Below, one piece after another: positions 34,901-46,631 of a DNA stretch of 64,000 nucleotides. The stretch is from Leucogyrophana mollusca (taxonomy: Eukaryota; Basidiomycota; Agaricomycetes; Boletales). The translations under genes and the position numbers were made by a program. The stretch is taken from contig MU266441.1 of the NCBI GenBank assembly GCA_021014945.1, positions 22,912 to 86,911 of the forward strand. Direction: 5' to 3'. Numbering within the stretch: position 1 is the first letter of the stretch; each line of letters starts with the position of its first letter. Below the pieces are notes generated by a model. It had not been told where the DNA came from and ran no database searches. It saw only the letters and a program-made list of their open reading frames with translations.

Positions 34901-36731
34901 ATGGTCCAACTCGCCCCTCGCTTCACTGTTCTCCTTGCACTCTGCCTCGTCGCTGCTGCCACTCCCGCTCCCGTTACGCCTGCGCCCGCGCCGTCCCCAA
35001 CCCCCAATCTTGCCGCACCCCACGTCTCCCTCAGCCTTGGCGACTCTCATGTAAGCACTTTTCGTCGATCTATTACAACAGCTGATGTGCTGACTGTACT
35101 GCCGCATGCTATCACAGAAGGTGGTCAGGAGGGACCCCCCTTTCGCCGCCCCCGAACAACGTCTCGCCAACATTACCTTGGCTAACAACGGGACAGATGC
35201 TCACGCTACCAATAAGCAAGCTCGCGGCGCAATTCCCATTAACATCGAAACACCGGGAACCGCCGGGGGTAATTCCACCTCCAAGTCCACGGCTCCCGCT
35301 AAGCGCGCGAAGGACGGCGGAAAGACCAAGGCACCGAAAGCGCCTGTAGCTCTCCCGTCCCTCAAGGCACCCGCGCGCAGACAGCAAGGGAAGGCGGGGA
35401 TCAACATACTTCCTGGAACACCCGGACCTCGGATTTCGGAGAGGGACGGCAAGGGAAAGAGGTATGACGATGGCCAGTACCACCCGAATCCCGCATACGA
35501 TGACGGTCAGTACCACCCCGGAGAGAAACATTCGACAGGAACTGCCACCACCGACTCACCTCCTGCGTCTGGACCGTCTCCTACTTTCGACGATGGTCAG
35601 TACCACCCCAACTCTGCTCTCAACAGCGGTATGTACACTCCGGGCGTGGATATTCCCGCCCCATCGTCATCAACCACTAGCGGCGCCGCTCCAAGTGACT
35701 CTGTGGACTCTGCGGCGGGGGCAGCGGCAGGGGTTTTATCCGGGCTGGGTTCGACGACGGCCGCTTCGTCGGCTACGCCTACTGGCACTGGGACGGCGAC
35801 GGGGACTACGACCTCCACGACTGCTACGTCTACGACATCGGATGGAGTAGCCGATATGGAAGCTGTTGCACAGAGCATGTTGCGCCGCTACGATGATGGG
35901 CAGTACCACCCCAATCCTAAATTCGATAACGGCCAGTACCATACTAGTACCACCACATCCGCGGCCGCGACTGCTTCCCCATCCAGCTCTGGGGACTCCT
36001 CGCAAATCGTCGATTTGGGACTGAACCGTCGAAATGACGACGGACAATATCACCCTGACCCGAAGTTTGATGACGGTCAGTACCACCCGTCTTCTCAGTT
36101 CGACGATGGGCAATATCACCCAGACGCCAAATTCGATAACGGAATGTACCACGGGAATCGCAGGTCGGACGACGGTCAATACCACCCCGACCCCAAGTTC
36201 GACAATGGTCAGTACCACCCCTCGTCTAACACAAAGTCATTCGACGATGGACAATACCACCCCGATCCCAAAATCGACAACGGAATGTACCACCCGAGTC
36301 GTAGGTCGGATGACGGTCAATACCACCCCGATCCCAAGTTCGACAATGGCCTGTACCATCCTTCAACTGGTACGAAGTCGTTCGACGATGGGCAATATCA
36401 CCCCGATCCCAAATTCGATAACGGGAAGTACCATGGAAATCGTAGGTCAGACGACGGTCAATACCACCCTGACCCCAAGTTCGACGATGGTCAGTACCAC
36501 CCCTCGTCTGACACAAAGTCATTCGACGATGGGCAATACCACCCCAACCCCAAATTCGACAACGGAATGTACCACCCGAGTCGTAGGTCGGATGACGGTC
36601 AGTACCACCCCAATCCCAAGTTTGATAACGGGCAATATCACCCTACATCGGGGACGACTCCAGGGCAGACTTTTGACGACGGACAGTACCACCCAGACCC
36701 CAAATTCGACGACGGGAAGTACCACGGTTAG
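34901..36731 (+). CDS. Secreted protein of Kex2-bounded DDGQYHP cassettes (candidate secreted-peptide precursor)
   Basis: Two exons, 34901-35050 and 35118-36731, encode 587 residues. Residues 1-20 (MVQLAPRFTVLLALCLVAAA) are a signal peptide. A pro-region to residue 165 has dibasic sites (VVRR, PAKR, PARR) and ends KGKR. From Tyr166 to the end, seven cassettes each begin right after KR or RR with x-DDGQYHP: nucleotides 35463, 35890, 36033, 36165, 36306, 36447 and 36588. The last four starts are exactly 141 bp (47 residues) apart. Each of the later cassettes holds four D[DN]GxYH units in the order SDDGQYHPDPK, FDNG.YHP, FDDGQYHPDPK, FDNG.YH, closing with NRR or SRR. I count 25 such units plus one decayed LNSGMYTP. 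There are no cysteines in the mature region. Dibasic spacing is that of Kex2-processed precursors. DGQ also occurs in PIR cell-wall repeats, so a wall protein is the main alternative. I know no named family with this repeat. Confidence 0.85.
35463..36728 (+). repeat. Coding tandem repeat, 141 bp higher-order unit made of about 30-45 bp DDG-x-YH sub-repeats
   Basis: Cassette starts at 36165, 36306, 36447 and 36588 are spaced by 141 bp exactly; the preceding cassette (36033) is 132 bp and the first two are longer with Ser/Thr-rich spacers. Codons for the fixed residues vary at third positions between units, so selection on the peptide rather than very recent copying is likely for part of the array. 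Confidence 0.9.
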
Positions 36732-37599
36732 GAGAGATATAGGTCTTTGGGGTATGCAAGCGAGCGCAGTGTCTGAAATAGCTGAGATCATGATGCGAAT
36801 AACACTCTTTTCACTATACCTCGTGCATGATTCTATGAGTTGGATTCGCCTTTTCTCGGTCTGGTTGCATTGAATGCTTTTGAGCACTGACAGCGATGTT
36901 GTTATCGTCGGGTAGACGTGCGACAAGCATTGAGCATTGAAGCAAGTGCGCTGGCTCGCAGTTATGTTCGACTTATCGTGTCTGTTCATTTGGCTTTTTC
37001 AGCTCCACGTCTAAGTGCTCGTCGAGTTCTTTACGTCTCCGCCTTTACCCCACGGCATTACGAGAGCGATGTCCTTGTGAGTCATGGCTGCTCTGCTGGA
37101 ATACTATGTAGGCCATCGCATCAATCGTAAAGGAAAGGTTTCTCTTCGGGTTCTCCCTACTTCAAGTCACCGGTGAGCGGAGTGTTATGATATGCTGTAA
37201 ATGACTCAGTACTGCTTATGTTGTCTTGCTGGTCGCACTTATACTCGTCCAAGTCGATGGATGGACTCTCCATCCTGACTGACAAGTAGTATTCAACTAA
37301 TCGCAAGTCTTCGCAAGTACTAGCTTGCATGTCTTGCCGCGGTCAGTTGGAGCCGTCGTTGTCGGTGTTGACGCGTTGAACTTGACGGCCTGACTCGCTC
37401 CGAACTGATCCACCAGATACTCCGAACCTGTTCCTGGGCGTAGCAAGCCCGGAACATGAATAGGAACGACTATCTTCATTCAAAACTTTGGTCTGCACAC
37501 GAGAGACTGGATCCTGAACGGATCCAAGAGAATTCCTCTCTGAACTATCGGCTGAAAAAGCTTTCCCGCCCCCCCTGCTGTCGTTGAAAACCTTCCAGT
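36732..37599. other. Intergenic region between the two secreted-protein genes
   Basis: About 0.87 kb, no gene seen. It carries the terminator of the repeat-protein gene and the promoter of the GPI-type gene. No obvious TATA box precedes 37600; a CT-rich stretch is seen at 37550-37595. Confidence 0.5.
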
Positions 37600-38478
37600 A
37601 TGCTTCAAGTGGCTTCTTGCCTTCTGGCCCTCGCTGCCATTGTGCAGGGTGAGTTTTTCACAGGCTTCTCCGGCTGAGCTCATTTTGTTATCTGCACACA
37701 GCGGTGCCCGCGGACACTCTCGTTGGTTTACAAGCACTTTCCCGTCGCAACAGTTCCGACGACGGATTCTATCCCCCACAGTGCAAGTCATTTTGTGAGC
37801 GAGCAAGCATTGACGTATGTACTACGCGGCATCCTATGCAGTAAGTTTGAGGCTTAAGCTCGCGTATCTTGTAGAACTGCGACAATGTCCCAGCTGCAAA
37901 GTGGCACGCTTGTCATTGCGCTCCAGCCGTCGGAACGAACCTTGGAAACTGCGAGAGCTGCTTAGTTGCACACAACTGGTTCAACGTGACCTCAGCGCAG
38001 ACTCTCGTAGACCGTAGGCCCGTCTGCCTTTCCCTCCTGTTCGATGCTGACTTGGCGTAGAGTACAACAAAGTCTGCGGTACATCTGTGACTGTGTGTGC
38101 GCCGATCGGGCTCTCGTTTTCGCTTGATGGATCAAGGACTCATAATCCACTTTCTAGGTCGACCCCTCCCACTTCATGAATTCGACAACTGGCGGATCTG
38201 GCGGATCAAGTGGTGCTCCCACCAGTAGTTCGTCGGGGAGCACCACAGGGGGCACATCCGGAGGTCCATCGAGTGCAAGTGGAGGCCCCTCTGGTACTTC
38301 GACAAGCGGTTCTCCGGGTACTTCGACGGGTAGTTCAGCTGGAGGCTCCCCTACCACCTCTCCTCCCGGAGGTCAAAGCCCATTTGGCAACGGTGGTGGG
38401 GCCACAGGGCTGAAAGCTGCGGCTGGCCTGGCGATAGGGCTTGCCTCGGCTGCCACTGTCGGCCTTCTCGTATTTTAA
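37600..38478 (+). CDS. Secreted 8-cysteine, Ser/Gly-rich protein with GPI-type tail
   Basis: Five exons, 37600-37648, 37702-37814, 37875-38013, 38061-38086 and 38158-38478, give 215 residues with all phases agreeing. Signal peptide MLQVASCLLALAAIVQA. A dibasic site (ALSRR) is followed directly by NSSDDGFYPPQC, echoing the RR-x-DDGQYHP of the upstream gene. The mature domain has eight cysteines in the order QC, FC, NC, AC-x-C, NC-x2-C and VC (KSFCERAS, NCDNVP, ACHCAP, NCESCL, KVCGTS), a pattern common in Agaricomycete surface proteins. A long Ser/Gly/Thr-rich linker follows, and then a small-residue stretch plus a C-terminal hydrophobic segment (GLAIGLASAATVGLLVF), as in GPI-anchored proteins. 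Likely an O-glycosylated wall or plasma-membrane protein; function unknown. Confidence 0.8.
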
Positions 38479-38905
38479 TCACCATGCGGATGATAAATGG
38501 TCATTTCGGCAACTTCGGCTCGCAATTACTTGGAGAAAGATTCTCCTTAACTCGTAAATTTCTACACCACACCTCTCCCTGTCGTTAGTCAAATACGTGA
38601 GGTCAATGCAAGGTACACACATTGCCAGTAGTAACAGGGCCTTGAACTTCTCTATTGGTGTCCACCTTGCACGAACGTTCATATCGTTGCTCAGTCTGGA
38701 GGTAATTGTAATGATGCGCTAGTGCTTTCTGCGGTATAGGAGTGTCGATCACATCAATTCACCGCCACAAGCAGAATCAGTTCGTGTAACCCTAACCTTA
38801 ACTGGCCTTTTGTCGTACCACCACCGGCAGCAGCAGGCTGCATTCTTGCCAGCAATTGATCTATTTATCTAACACTGGTATCCCCGTAGCCCAGCGTGGT
38901 GATTG
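38479..38905. other. Intergenic region, promoter of the Rictor gene
   Basis: No gene seen. It contains a telomere-like box at 38788-38797. Confidence 0.5.
38788..38797 (+). promoter_or_regulatory. Telomere-like box AACCCTAACC
   Basis: AACCCTAACC matches the TTAGGG-type box bound by Tbf1/Myb-like factors in some fungi. It lies about 110 bp before ATG 38906. A single occurrence could be chance. Confidence 0.3.
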
Positions 38906-41900
38906 ATGCCAACGAGCACTGATCACGATGTCTCGCGTCCATCCTTCCAGCAACCTGTTTCCTCGTCCTCTCATTCCACTGGCATGAACTCATCACGAGA
39001 CGGCGTTCCGCCTGAACTAGACGATGCGTCTCGCACTGTGGATGACCAGGTGAATATCGACGATCGATGCATATATCTTCGCTAACGTTTAGCGTCGCGT
39101 GCTTAGGTGGACGGTTTCATGGCCCTTCTCGCAAGGGAGACCCGCATAAAGGAAGGGGCCGAGAGGCTGTTGAGGCTGCCGCTGACCGTATGGCATTGAT
39201 TTTGTCGCGCACGTGGACCCAGCTAACCCGATATCTGGATGCCAAGGACACTATGCGCGCGCAAGTGGAATCTGAGCTTGAAATGGCCGAGAATGAGATA
39301 GAGGTACTCACAAGAAAGATCGAGCTTGGTATGTCTGCCATAACTGTGTGATATTGTGAAACCTCGACGTTCAACACTCGCACATACAAAGAATCCCCTC
39401 GTGGAAAACGTAAAAAGAACGGTGGCATGCCCATTGCTACCAAGCGTAAATTCGCTGGCCAAGCCCCCCCGGCCGGTGCAAGATTTAAAGAAGACGTTGA
39501 CGATAAAGGTGCGGCCGGTTTCTTGTAGTCCACCCATTTCCCCCATCTCTTCCACAGATGACTTCCGCACTGCGCTCAGTCACGCGAATGCCTACATCAA
39601 GTCCCTGTTATCTTTTGGCCGACCGGTTGTTTCGCCAACATCGCCGTCTTCTTCGAATAGTGCTACAAGCTCGGCGCCACTCGCAGCAGACCAAGACCAC
39701 GCACGCGTCGAAGTCTTGAACAGACTCACTGCGTTGCTCCAGCGAAATGTGCGCGTTCGCTACGAGCTGAACTTCCCCGAGCTAGTGCAAGCGTAAGTTT
39801 CCACTCAAGTACGCTCGTCATAATGTAAAGACCTCCAAATTAGGGCCATTCCCTCGCTTTCAGACCACTGCTCTAAACATTGTCGGGCTGCGGCCTATCG
39901 TCTCATTCGCCACGCCCTTGTAGATGCATCGTCAGTGGAACGACTCCATGAGCAACCTGTTGATTGGTACATGGTAAAGTCAGTTTCGTGATGTTACCAT
40001 AGAACAATCACTCTCAAGCTGATTATCCCCCCTTGAAGATCTCTAGTGCGCGATAACAAACACGCGGTTGAGAAGGAGCAAGTTATCAAACTCATTCGCA
40101 CCATTGTTGATATAATCTCCGACCGGGAACGAGATCACCGGCGCGACCGTGAACGACGTCCTTCTGCAGGATCGGTAACTGGTACCAACGTGATTCCGCT
40201 ATCAGAGCCAGTCATGCGGGCCTTCATAGCGGTCGCGGAGCACCCCGAAGACCCCTTCAGGCCCGTGTGTGTGCTGACACTCGCCGAAATGAGTGCGTTG
40301 TGCATCTCGCGTGCGCATTCTCGTGGACAAGCGTGCTAATTGAAACGGTTCCGTGATAGTTCTGCTAGACATCGACCTAGTTGCTCGAACGGGTGGGATA
40401 AGGTTTCTGCTACACGCGTTAGGCGAAGGCCCAGTTGAGGTTGGGCCCATATTGGCGGCTACATTTTTACACATTGTGGATTCGCCTCGGACACGGAAGT
40501 ATCTAAGAATTGGGACCGATTTGGAGGTGCGTCTGACTCTCCAATGATTCTTATTCTTGTATTGGACTTCCGCTTACCATCGAATCATATTGTTTCGATG
40601 CACGGTGCAGATCGCCCTCTCATCAGTTACAGATGCTTATGGCAAAGGGACGGATCATGCTGATCGTATGCGGGAGTGCACCAAGGTTATACAGCTAATG
40701 CTGCGTACCTGGAGCGGTATGTTGACCCGACCGAACTCTAGCAACAAATCATGAATGTTTTGACGCAGGTCTGATGTATTTTTGCATGGAGGACCAGCTA
40801 GCCATCAAGTCCATTGTCAACACCCTCCGCATTCCGTCCCTCGAGACTAGGGTGAGCATTCCTCGCCTATAATCTGAATCATCTGGACCGTTTACCTGGT
40901 TACAATTCAACGTATCATCCCCCTCCAGGAAATCATTCTGGACATGTTCTTCGACCTGCTGAACATCAAGGCTCCTGAATGGTACAAAACGTTTATCGAT
41001 GGTCGGCGACTAACGAGTGTGTTACTCTTCAATGATCCTGGGTCCATCCTCTCGTAGTTGGTGTATCTGACTCTTACCTTGTCATGTAGTGTACCGTAAG
41101 TCGCGCCCATCGTCTGAGCACAAGGCTGCAGAGCGTCACATTACTCCGGAGACGCTAAAGCTCACCGACCAGTACATCGCCTTGCTCGTTCTTGTATTCA
41201 CCAACGCTGGATTACTCGATGTGAGTGTCTTCAAGATCATGGCCGCGTTCCAGCTGAGCCTCAATTTTGCGTTCTTAGGCTCTGACGGCAATGCTGGAGG
41301 AATGCACGACCGGTTCCAACCTATCCCGAAAAGCGACACTTCTTATGGCAGAAGTCTTGCAGATGGCAAACCGAGTCCTTCCCTTAACTGTCGCGGCCAA
41401 GATACAAGTCAGCCTTCCGCGCTCTCGCACGCTAATCAGATTGACAACTTCCCGACAGGCTGTCCCCAGAGTATTCAACCTTGCCTCGGATTACGATCGA
41501 GGGGAGAACCGGATAGTTGGCACGTCGGCGTTATCTGCGATTGATAGCCTCAACCGTAATCGGCTGAGGCTGCAGCCACATGTGAAGAGTGCAAGGCCAA
41601 GGTAGGCGCTAAAGATAAATTCGCGCTTTTGTTTGATAATACTCACAAACCACCGTAGGGCCAACTCTTCTGAAGACGCGGTCAGGCGTGGACAAAAACA
41701 CGTTGAGCAGGTCAAAATTAAGATAGGCATGCAAATGGACGACAGGACATTTCAGTCGTCCCTCCTCGAGACCCAGGTGAATTTCAATCCCGTGCCTGTT
41801 GACCCTGACGACTTGCTAAGTTTAGATAGGTCATGCTAACGAAGGACAATACGAAGTGGAATTTCGACATGCTGCAAGAGCTCATCGAAGGCCCTCTGCT

Positions 41901-44457
41901 CAATCCCAAGCGCCTGGAAGAGGCAATCAAGGTCTCCCGATTCATGCGTCGACTAATGTCTTTTTACCATCCCTTTTCACACTCGCATCGGTTCTCGGAT
42001 GTACCGAGAAAACAGGCACGTAGCTCAAGCCTGGCTGGTCATACCCCGGGCAATGATGCTGATACCACTCATACAGCCTAACTTAAGATGGGTTCGCCTT
42101 GGGTGCCAGCTTCTTACCACCCTACTGGCCAGTCCGGATGGCATACGCTTTCTTTCTTCAGAAGATGACTTCTTGAAGCAAATACTTCAATGCTTTGCAC
42201 AGCTAGATCCCGTAGGCAGCTTTACCACATGCCCCCTCACGATCCGTCTATTTTGGCTGAAACTCATTCCATCTTCAGCTCAACGGTACCTCTGACTCAG
42301 ATCCGATCTTTTCGAAGACGAGGTTAGCGCAAACATTGACGTACGGGTATTTTGAGATGCTTGGGACCTTAAGCAAGTACCCAGAGGGCATAGAGTACGC
42401 ATCCGCATTGCCATACGCGGCGATTTTCTGACCCGCCACGCATCAACAGGTTGATGGAGAAGTCCAAAATTTTCACTGCTTTCTATCACCTGAGTGAGCT
42501 GCGAAATCGGGAGGACTTGATAACAAGCGTTATCACCAATCTTGATTACAGCATGTGAGTTCTGAAGGAGATGACCGAAATGTATGCTGAACCGCCGGTC
42601 CGTGTAGAGATGGCCACCCACGAATTGTACTCTCGAAGGCGCTGACATCGACCGATGTAGTATGTTTAGCCCTTGCCAATCACGGTGCTTCGCTCAATAT
42701 CACCTCATAATATCAGCACATCCGTTTGTTTGCTACTAATCACTTGGGCGAACTCATTCGTAACTCGACGAATCCTACTGCATGGATGTTGCGATCACTT
42801 TTGACGCAACTTTACGACCCCGCACCAGAGGTCTGCGAAATGGCGATTCACTTTCTGGAAGAAGCCTGCGACGCTATAGAAATCTTGCAGCTTGTGGTTG
42901 AGATGCGACCAACCCTGGACCATCTCGGCGAAATTGGGCACCCTCTCTTGATGAAGTGAGTGGATACTTTGTATCTGACAACGACGGGCGGTGGTGTGAC
43001 CTCGTTACAGGTTCATGTCTACTCCGATGGGCTTCCGATACTTGTATGATGCTGGCTACATTGATCGAGAAATGGACATGTGGTTTCATGTGAGGGGCTT
43101 AAACATCCTTATCACGGCTAATCTAAGGTGGAAGGTTTAGGAACGGAACATTTACTATGTGGTTCAAGTCGAAATTTTCCTGGCCAAAGTTTTTAGCTCC
43201 GATCCTGCGGAAGACGACGAAGATGTTTTGTGAGTGCCTTGGCTGCTTACAAAGTAGAGAAGGCTCCGCTTAACCTCAGATAATTAGGGCTTTCGATGGT
43301 GTCGTTCCCCCGCATTTCTACGGAGAAATGTCAAAAACAGACCTCGGCTGCCAGATTCTCAATGAAAAACATCACTTCACGGAATTTTCGCATTTCATCC
43401 GGCAGCATGGCCTGGAAAGCGACGACCTTGAAATGATACTAAAGCTCAAGAGTATTCTATGGGCAGTGGTGTGTCACCACCTTCCCTTCCCGATGGCGCT
43501 ATCTCTGACGTCTTGGTGGCAATGCAGGGCAACATTGGTGCGACGGAAGGCGGTTTGCCTTTTCTTGAAGAAGAGGATATCATCCCGTCAATCCTTGAAA
43601 TTGCAGAACACTCGCTGATACCATCGGTTCGAGGGTAAGACTTGCTCCACCATCGCTCAGTCTAGTTCTAATGTGCATCCAGGACGTGTTTCTTCGTTTT
43701 AGGATTGATATCGTCCACGTCACAGGGCACTGAAATCCTTGATGACTATCGGTGGGAAGCTACTTTGTCACCTTTGGGTATCCCGACCGGACTCTGCATA
43801 CCGGTTGATCTGGACAAATTCATCTCAGTAGGCCTTCACTTCAAAGGGGAGAACGATTACTCACAATACCCTAGCTACCTACTTGGGAGCCGATGCAGCC
43901 AAAAAGCGACGGTGACTCACGCCTGTTACCTCCAACCGCGCAGACAGAGCTCGAAGTCATCTCCGCCATCGAGAACCTGAGCAACACAGTGATAGCCAAT
44001 GCTGCCTCACGGTCTTTGGCTAGGTGTGTATCCGCTCTCGATCTCATATGGGTTTTATGGTTGAACTTCTCTCAGGATGAAATCTCGGCCTGAGTATAAA
44101 TCGGTCTTTTCTTCTCCAGCAGTGTTCTTCCGGGCGCTACACACCATTTCCACACAGCGATACCGGTTGCCTGTTCGAAGATACGTTTTCGATTTGTTCA
44201 ATATCGAGCTCGACAGCGACGTTGTCAAGGCAATATCGGATTGTTCGGTTTCACTTCGCGCGCCTCCCTCCTTCAAGCAGTCCGAGGCTCACATGAATCG
44301 TGTTGTTAGTATGTTCGGGTTGGGTCGTCCAGGGGGAGCAGACGAGAGCGATGACGAAGAAGACGAGATGGATGGCCCTGCGGAGGAGCCAGCTGTTGAG
44401 AAGAATCCTGTGATCACTTTGCGGCCCGTCAGCAGGATCATAGGTTTCGATGAGTGA
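38906..44457 (+). CDS. Rictor/Avo3/Ste16 homologue, TORC2 scaffold subunit
   Basis: Rictor is the scaffold that makes TOR complex 2 rapamycin-insensitive and directs it to AGC kinases (Ypk/Akt class). The start at ATG 38906 (MPTSTDHDVS) is the first in frame. An N-terminal coiled coil (MRAQVESELEMAENEIEVLT) is followed by the helical Rictor_N region: VLNRLTALLQRNVRVRYELN, CRAAAYRLIRHALVD, EQVIKLIRTIVDIISDR, FRPVCVLTLAEMS, TGGIRFLLHALGEGP, LMYFCMEDQLAIKSIVNTL, ILDMFFDLLNIKAPEWYKTF. The middle part includes TKDNTKWNFDMLQELIEGPL, HFLEEACDAIEILQLVVEM and FMSTPMGFRYLYDAGYID. Then the Rictor_V-type hallmark FFVLGLISSTSQGTEILDDY and an acidic C-terminus ending SRIIGFDE. More than 20 exons; I did not fix every edge. 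Length, roughly 1,350 residues, suits the fungal family. Confidence 0.88.
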
Positions 44458-45052
44458 GATGGACAATGTCTTGCAAGGGGGTTGATGTATGTATCTTACT
44501 TTCGTACTCGTGGACTCCTTATACCTTTGCATGGACCGGTCATTGGCATCATATGTATAGGCATCTACATTTCTGTATGTATTCTAGGTGTTTCAGCTCC
44601 TGCTTTCGTTTGTACATAAATTCGTCACAAGTCTTAACTTTGCGAGGAAGACACTCAACATGGTTGTTTGTTCTTGTTTAACCCAGAGGCCCTTGCCAAA
44701 CAGACTTGAGCGAGATGTTGTTTGTCTCTGTTTTATTTCAAAGCCTTTGTCATACAAGCACACACAATCTCCCCATTTGTCCACCGCGCATTCCACAACG
44801 GATCAATCCAAATTCGCTTGCTCGACAACGACCCGAACATCCCAGAAACACCTATTCGCATCGGTGAAACGAACCACCCTAGCGCAACGAGAAGGCAATT
44901 GACAGGTGGGTGAAGGAAATCACAAAGAACAGTGCAATCTGTGTGCTGAATTCGGTCCACGTGATTGTCCTATAGCCGAAGCACCGCAGCTGAACTTCTT
45001 GAGGGTTGAAGCCCGACTTCCTTGACTGTTAGCTGCGCTCTTAATAGCTACA
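44458..45052. other. Intergenic, no gene seen
   Basis: Terminator of the Rictor gene and promoter of the peroxin gene. No repeat or RNA gene recognised. Confidence 0.5.
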
Positions 45053-46631
45053 ATGGCCACCTTTGAATACGTCGAAATCCCTCCAGATGTTATACGGCTG
45101 CAATCTTCTCCAAAGGACAGCGAGACCCATAACGTACGACCAGCTTCAAAAATCTCAACACCCCTCCCTAATCCCGAAAGGACGCCTTCGAATACGACTA
45201 CAACCGCAAGCTCATTCGCCTCGCCGACGAAATCTGCGTTGACAATGTTACCCCAACTGCTCCTCTCCGCCTCCCCTACATCCCCAAATCCTCGCGTTGT
45301 AGGACCGGTGCAGCTTCTCTCCACTCGTGACCCGCTCTCGATCCCTATCACCACCGTGAATTTCAGACGCTTCGTGTCAAAAGTCGGACCTGTGTTCTGG
45401 CTGCAGGACCGTATTGAGGAGATAGCGATGTGGAGGAGGGGCTGGAAGGTAACGTGTGTGTGGATGGCTGCGTACGCGTTCTTGTGTGCGTTTCGTGAGC
45501 TTTCTCTATGCGAGGTGTGCTCATGACATGATGTAGGTTACTTTCCTCGGCTGGTTCTGCTGCTGCCGCACGCTCTTCTAGCAGGCATCATACTCGCTAC
45601 CTATCCGTCGGATAACATAACTCTCCCCGCTTCGAGCTCAGGCCGTACGGTACCCCCTCCTCCCCCCGCCAACGCAGGCGAAGGATCCGTAGATTGGCAA
45701 GCAAACATTCAAGCCATTCAAAATCTTATGGGTGCAGCGTCAGTCTCACTTCCCCCCTCCTGTACGCCGCTCACAAATCAAATCTAGTGCTGACCTCCAT
45801 GACTTCGTTCTCCCCCTCATTCCTCACATAACGCACGCTTCACCATACACGCCTCTCATCCTCACCGCAACCCTCGCCTCGATCCTCCTCTCACTTCCCT
45901 TGCTCCCTCTCCTCCCCCTCCGCCCAGTCTTCTTATTCCTAGGCCTCGGCCTCTTTGTGCTAACGCACCCATTTACGCGGGAACATGTCCTCCCACTTGT
46001 CTATCCGACGCTGTATGACAAAATAAATCGCTCACGACTCCAGCGCCTTGTTGACAACGATAGGCTTGAGGACCGGCATTGGGGGAGCGAGCTTAGAGAC
46101 GTCGAGCTATGGGAGAACGAACGCTGGTGCGCTGATGCGGAGGGCGACGGCGGGAGCTGGGGGAAGATACACCTGCGGCCAACCGAACGAAGTGCGTGGA
46201 CTCGCGCGAGGGACGGTTGGAGTGGGCTGAAGGAGGATGGAAGCGGCGAAGTTAGGTGGGTTGTTTGTTCTCTGTCCCTCGCGGGCGCATTGGGAAACCA
46301 AGAACCGAGCGCTGATAGGCCACATGTGTAGTAGCAATCTCACGTTCTCTCTGGCACCGGGTTGGGTGTTCGTTGAGACTGAGGATTGGAGAGCTGATCT
46401 GGAGGCGTCGTGGATACAAGATGTCGGGTCTGATGACTGTGCGTCCCTCTCGTTTCGTTCGACATTAACGTTAATCTGGCTGATTGTGTCTCAGATGGCT
46501 GGGTGTACACGAACGACGCATGGCTCGAGCCTAATCGCGTGCCTCTCGATTCGTGGAAGATGTCAGGGATGACACGGAGGAGACGGTGGACGCGAAGGAT
46601 ATATTACTGTCCTTCTCGACGCGATGCGTGA
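45053..46631 (+). CDS. Pex24/Pex30-type peroxin with dysferlin domain
   Basis: Membrane peroxins of this family act at ER-peroxisome contacts and control peroxisome number. From ATG 45053 a Ser/Thr-rich N-terminus leads to KVGPVFWLQDRIEEIAMWRR and hydrophobic segments VWMAAYAFLC-YFPRLVLLLP and LTATLASILLSLPLLPLLPL. The C-terminal DysF parts are clear: RDVELWENERWC...SWGKIHLRP and WSGLKEDGSGEV (DysF-N), then SLAPGWVFVETEDWRADLEA and GWVYTNDAWLEPN (DysF-C). Stop at 46629-46631 after CPSRRDA. About five exons, e.g. the intron near 45490-45537 joins AYAFLC to YFPRLV. It cannot be assigned to Pex28/29 or Pex30-32 from sequence alone. Confidence 0.82.

Noticed and set aside
34901..36731. Calling this locus a dikaritin-type RiPP cluster together with the MFS genes
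   Set aside because: No UstY/DUF3328, tyrosinase, methyltransferase or peptidase gene is seen nearby, and MFS arrays are common. Precursor-like layout alone is not enough.
36034..36873. 279-codon Thr-rich frame overlapping the DDGQYHP repeats
   Set aside because: It is a +1 shadow of the tandem repeat; the main frame has the signal peptide and the dibasic pattern.
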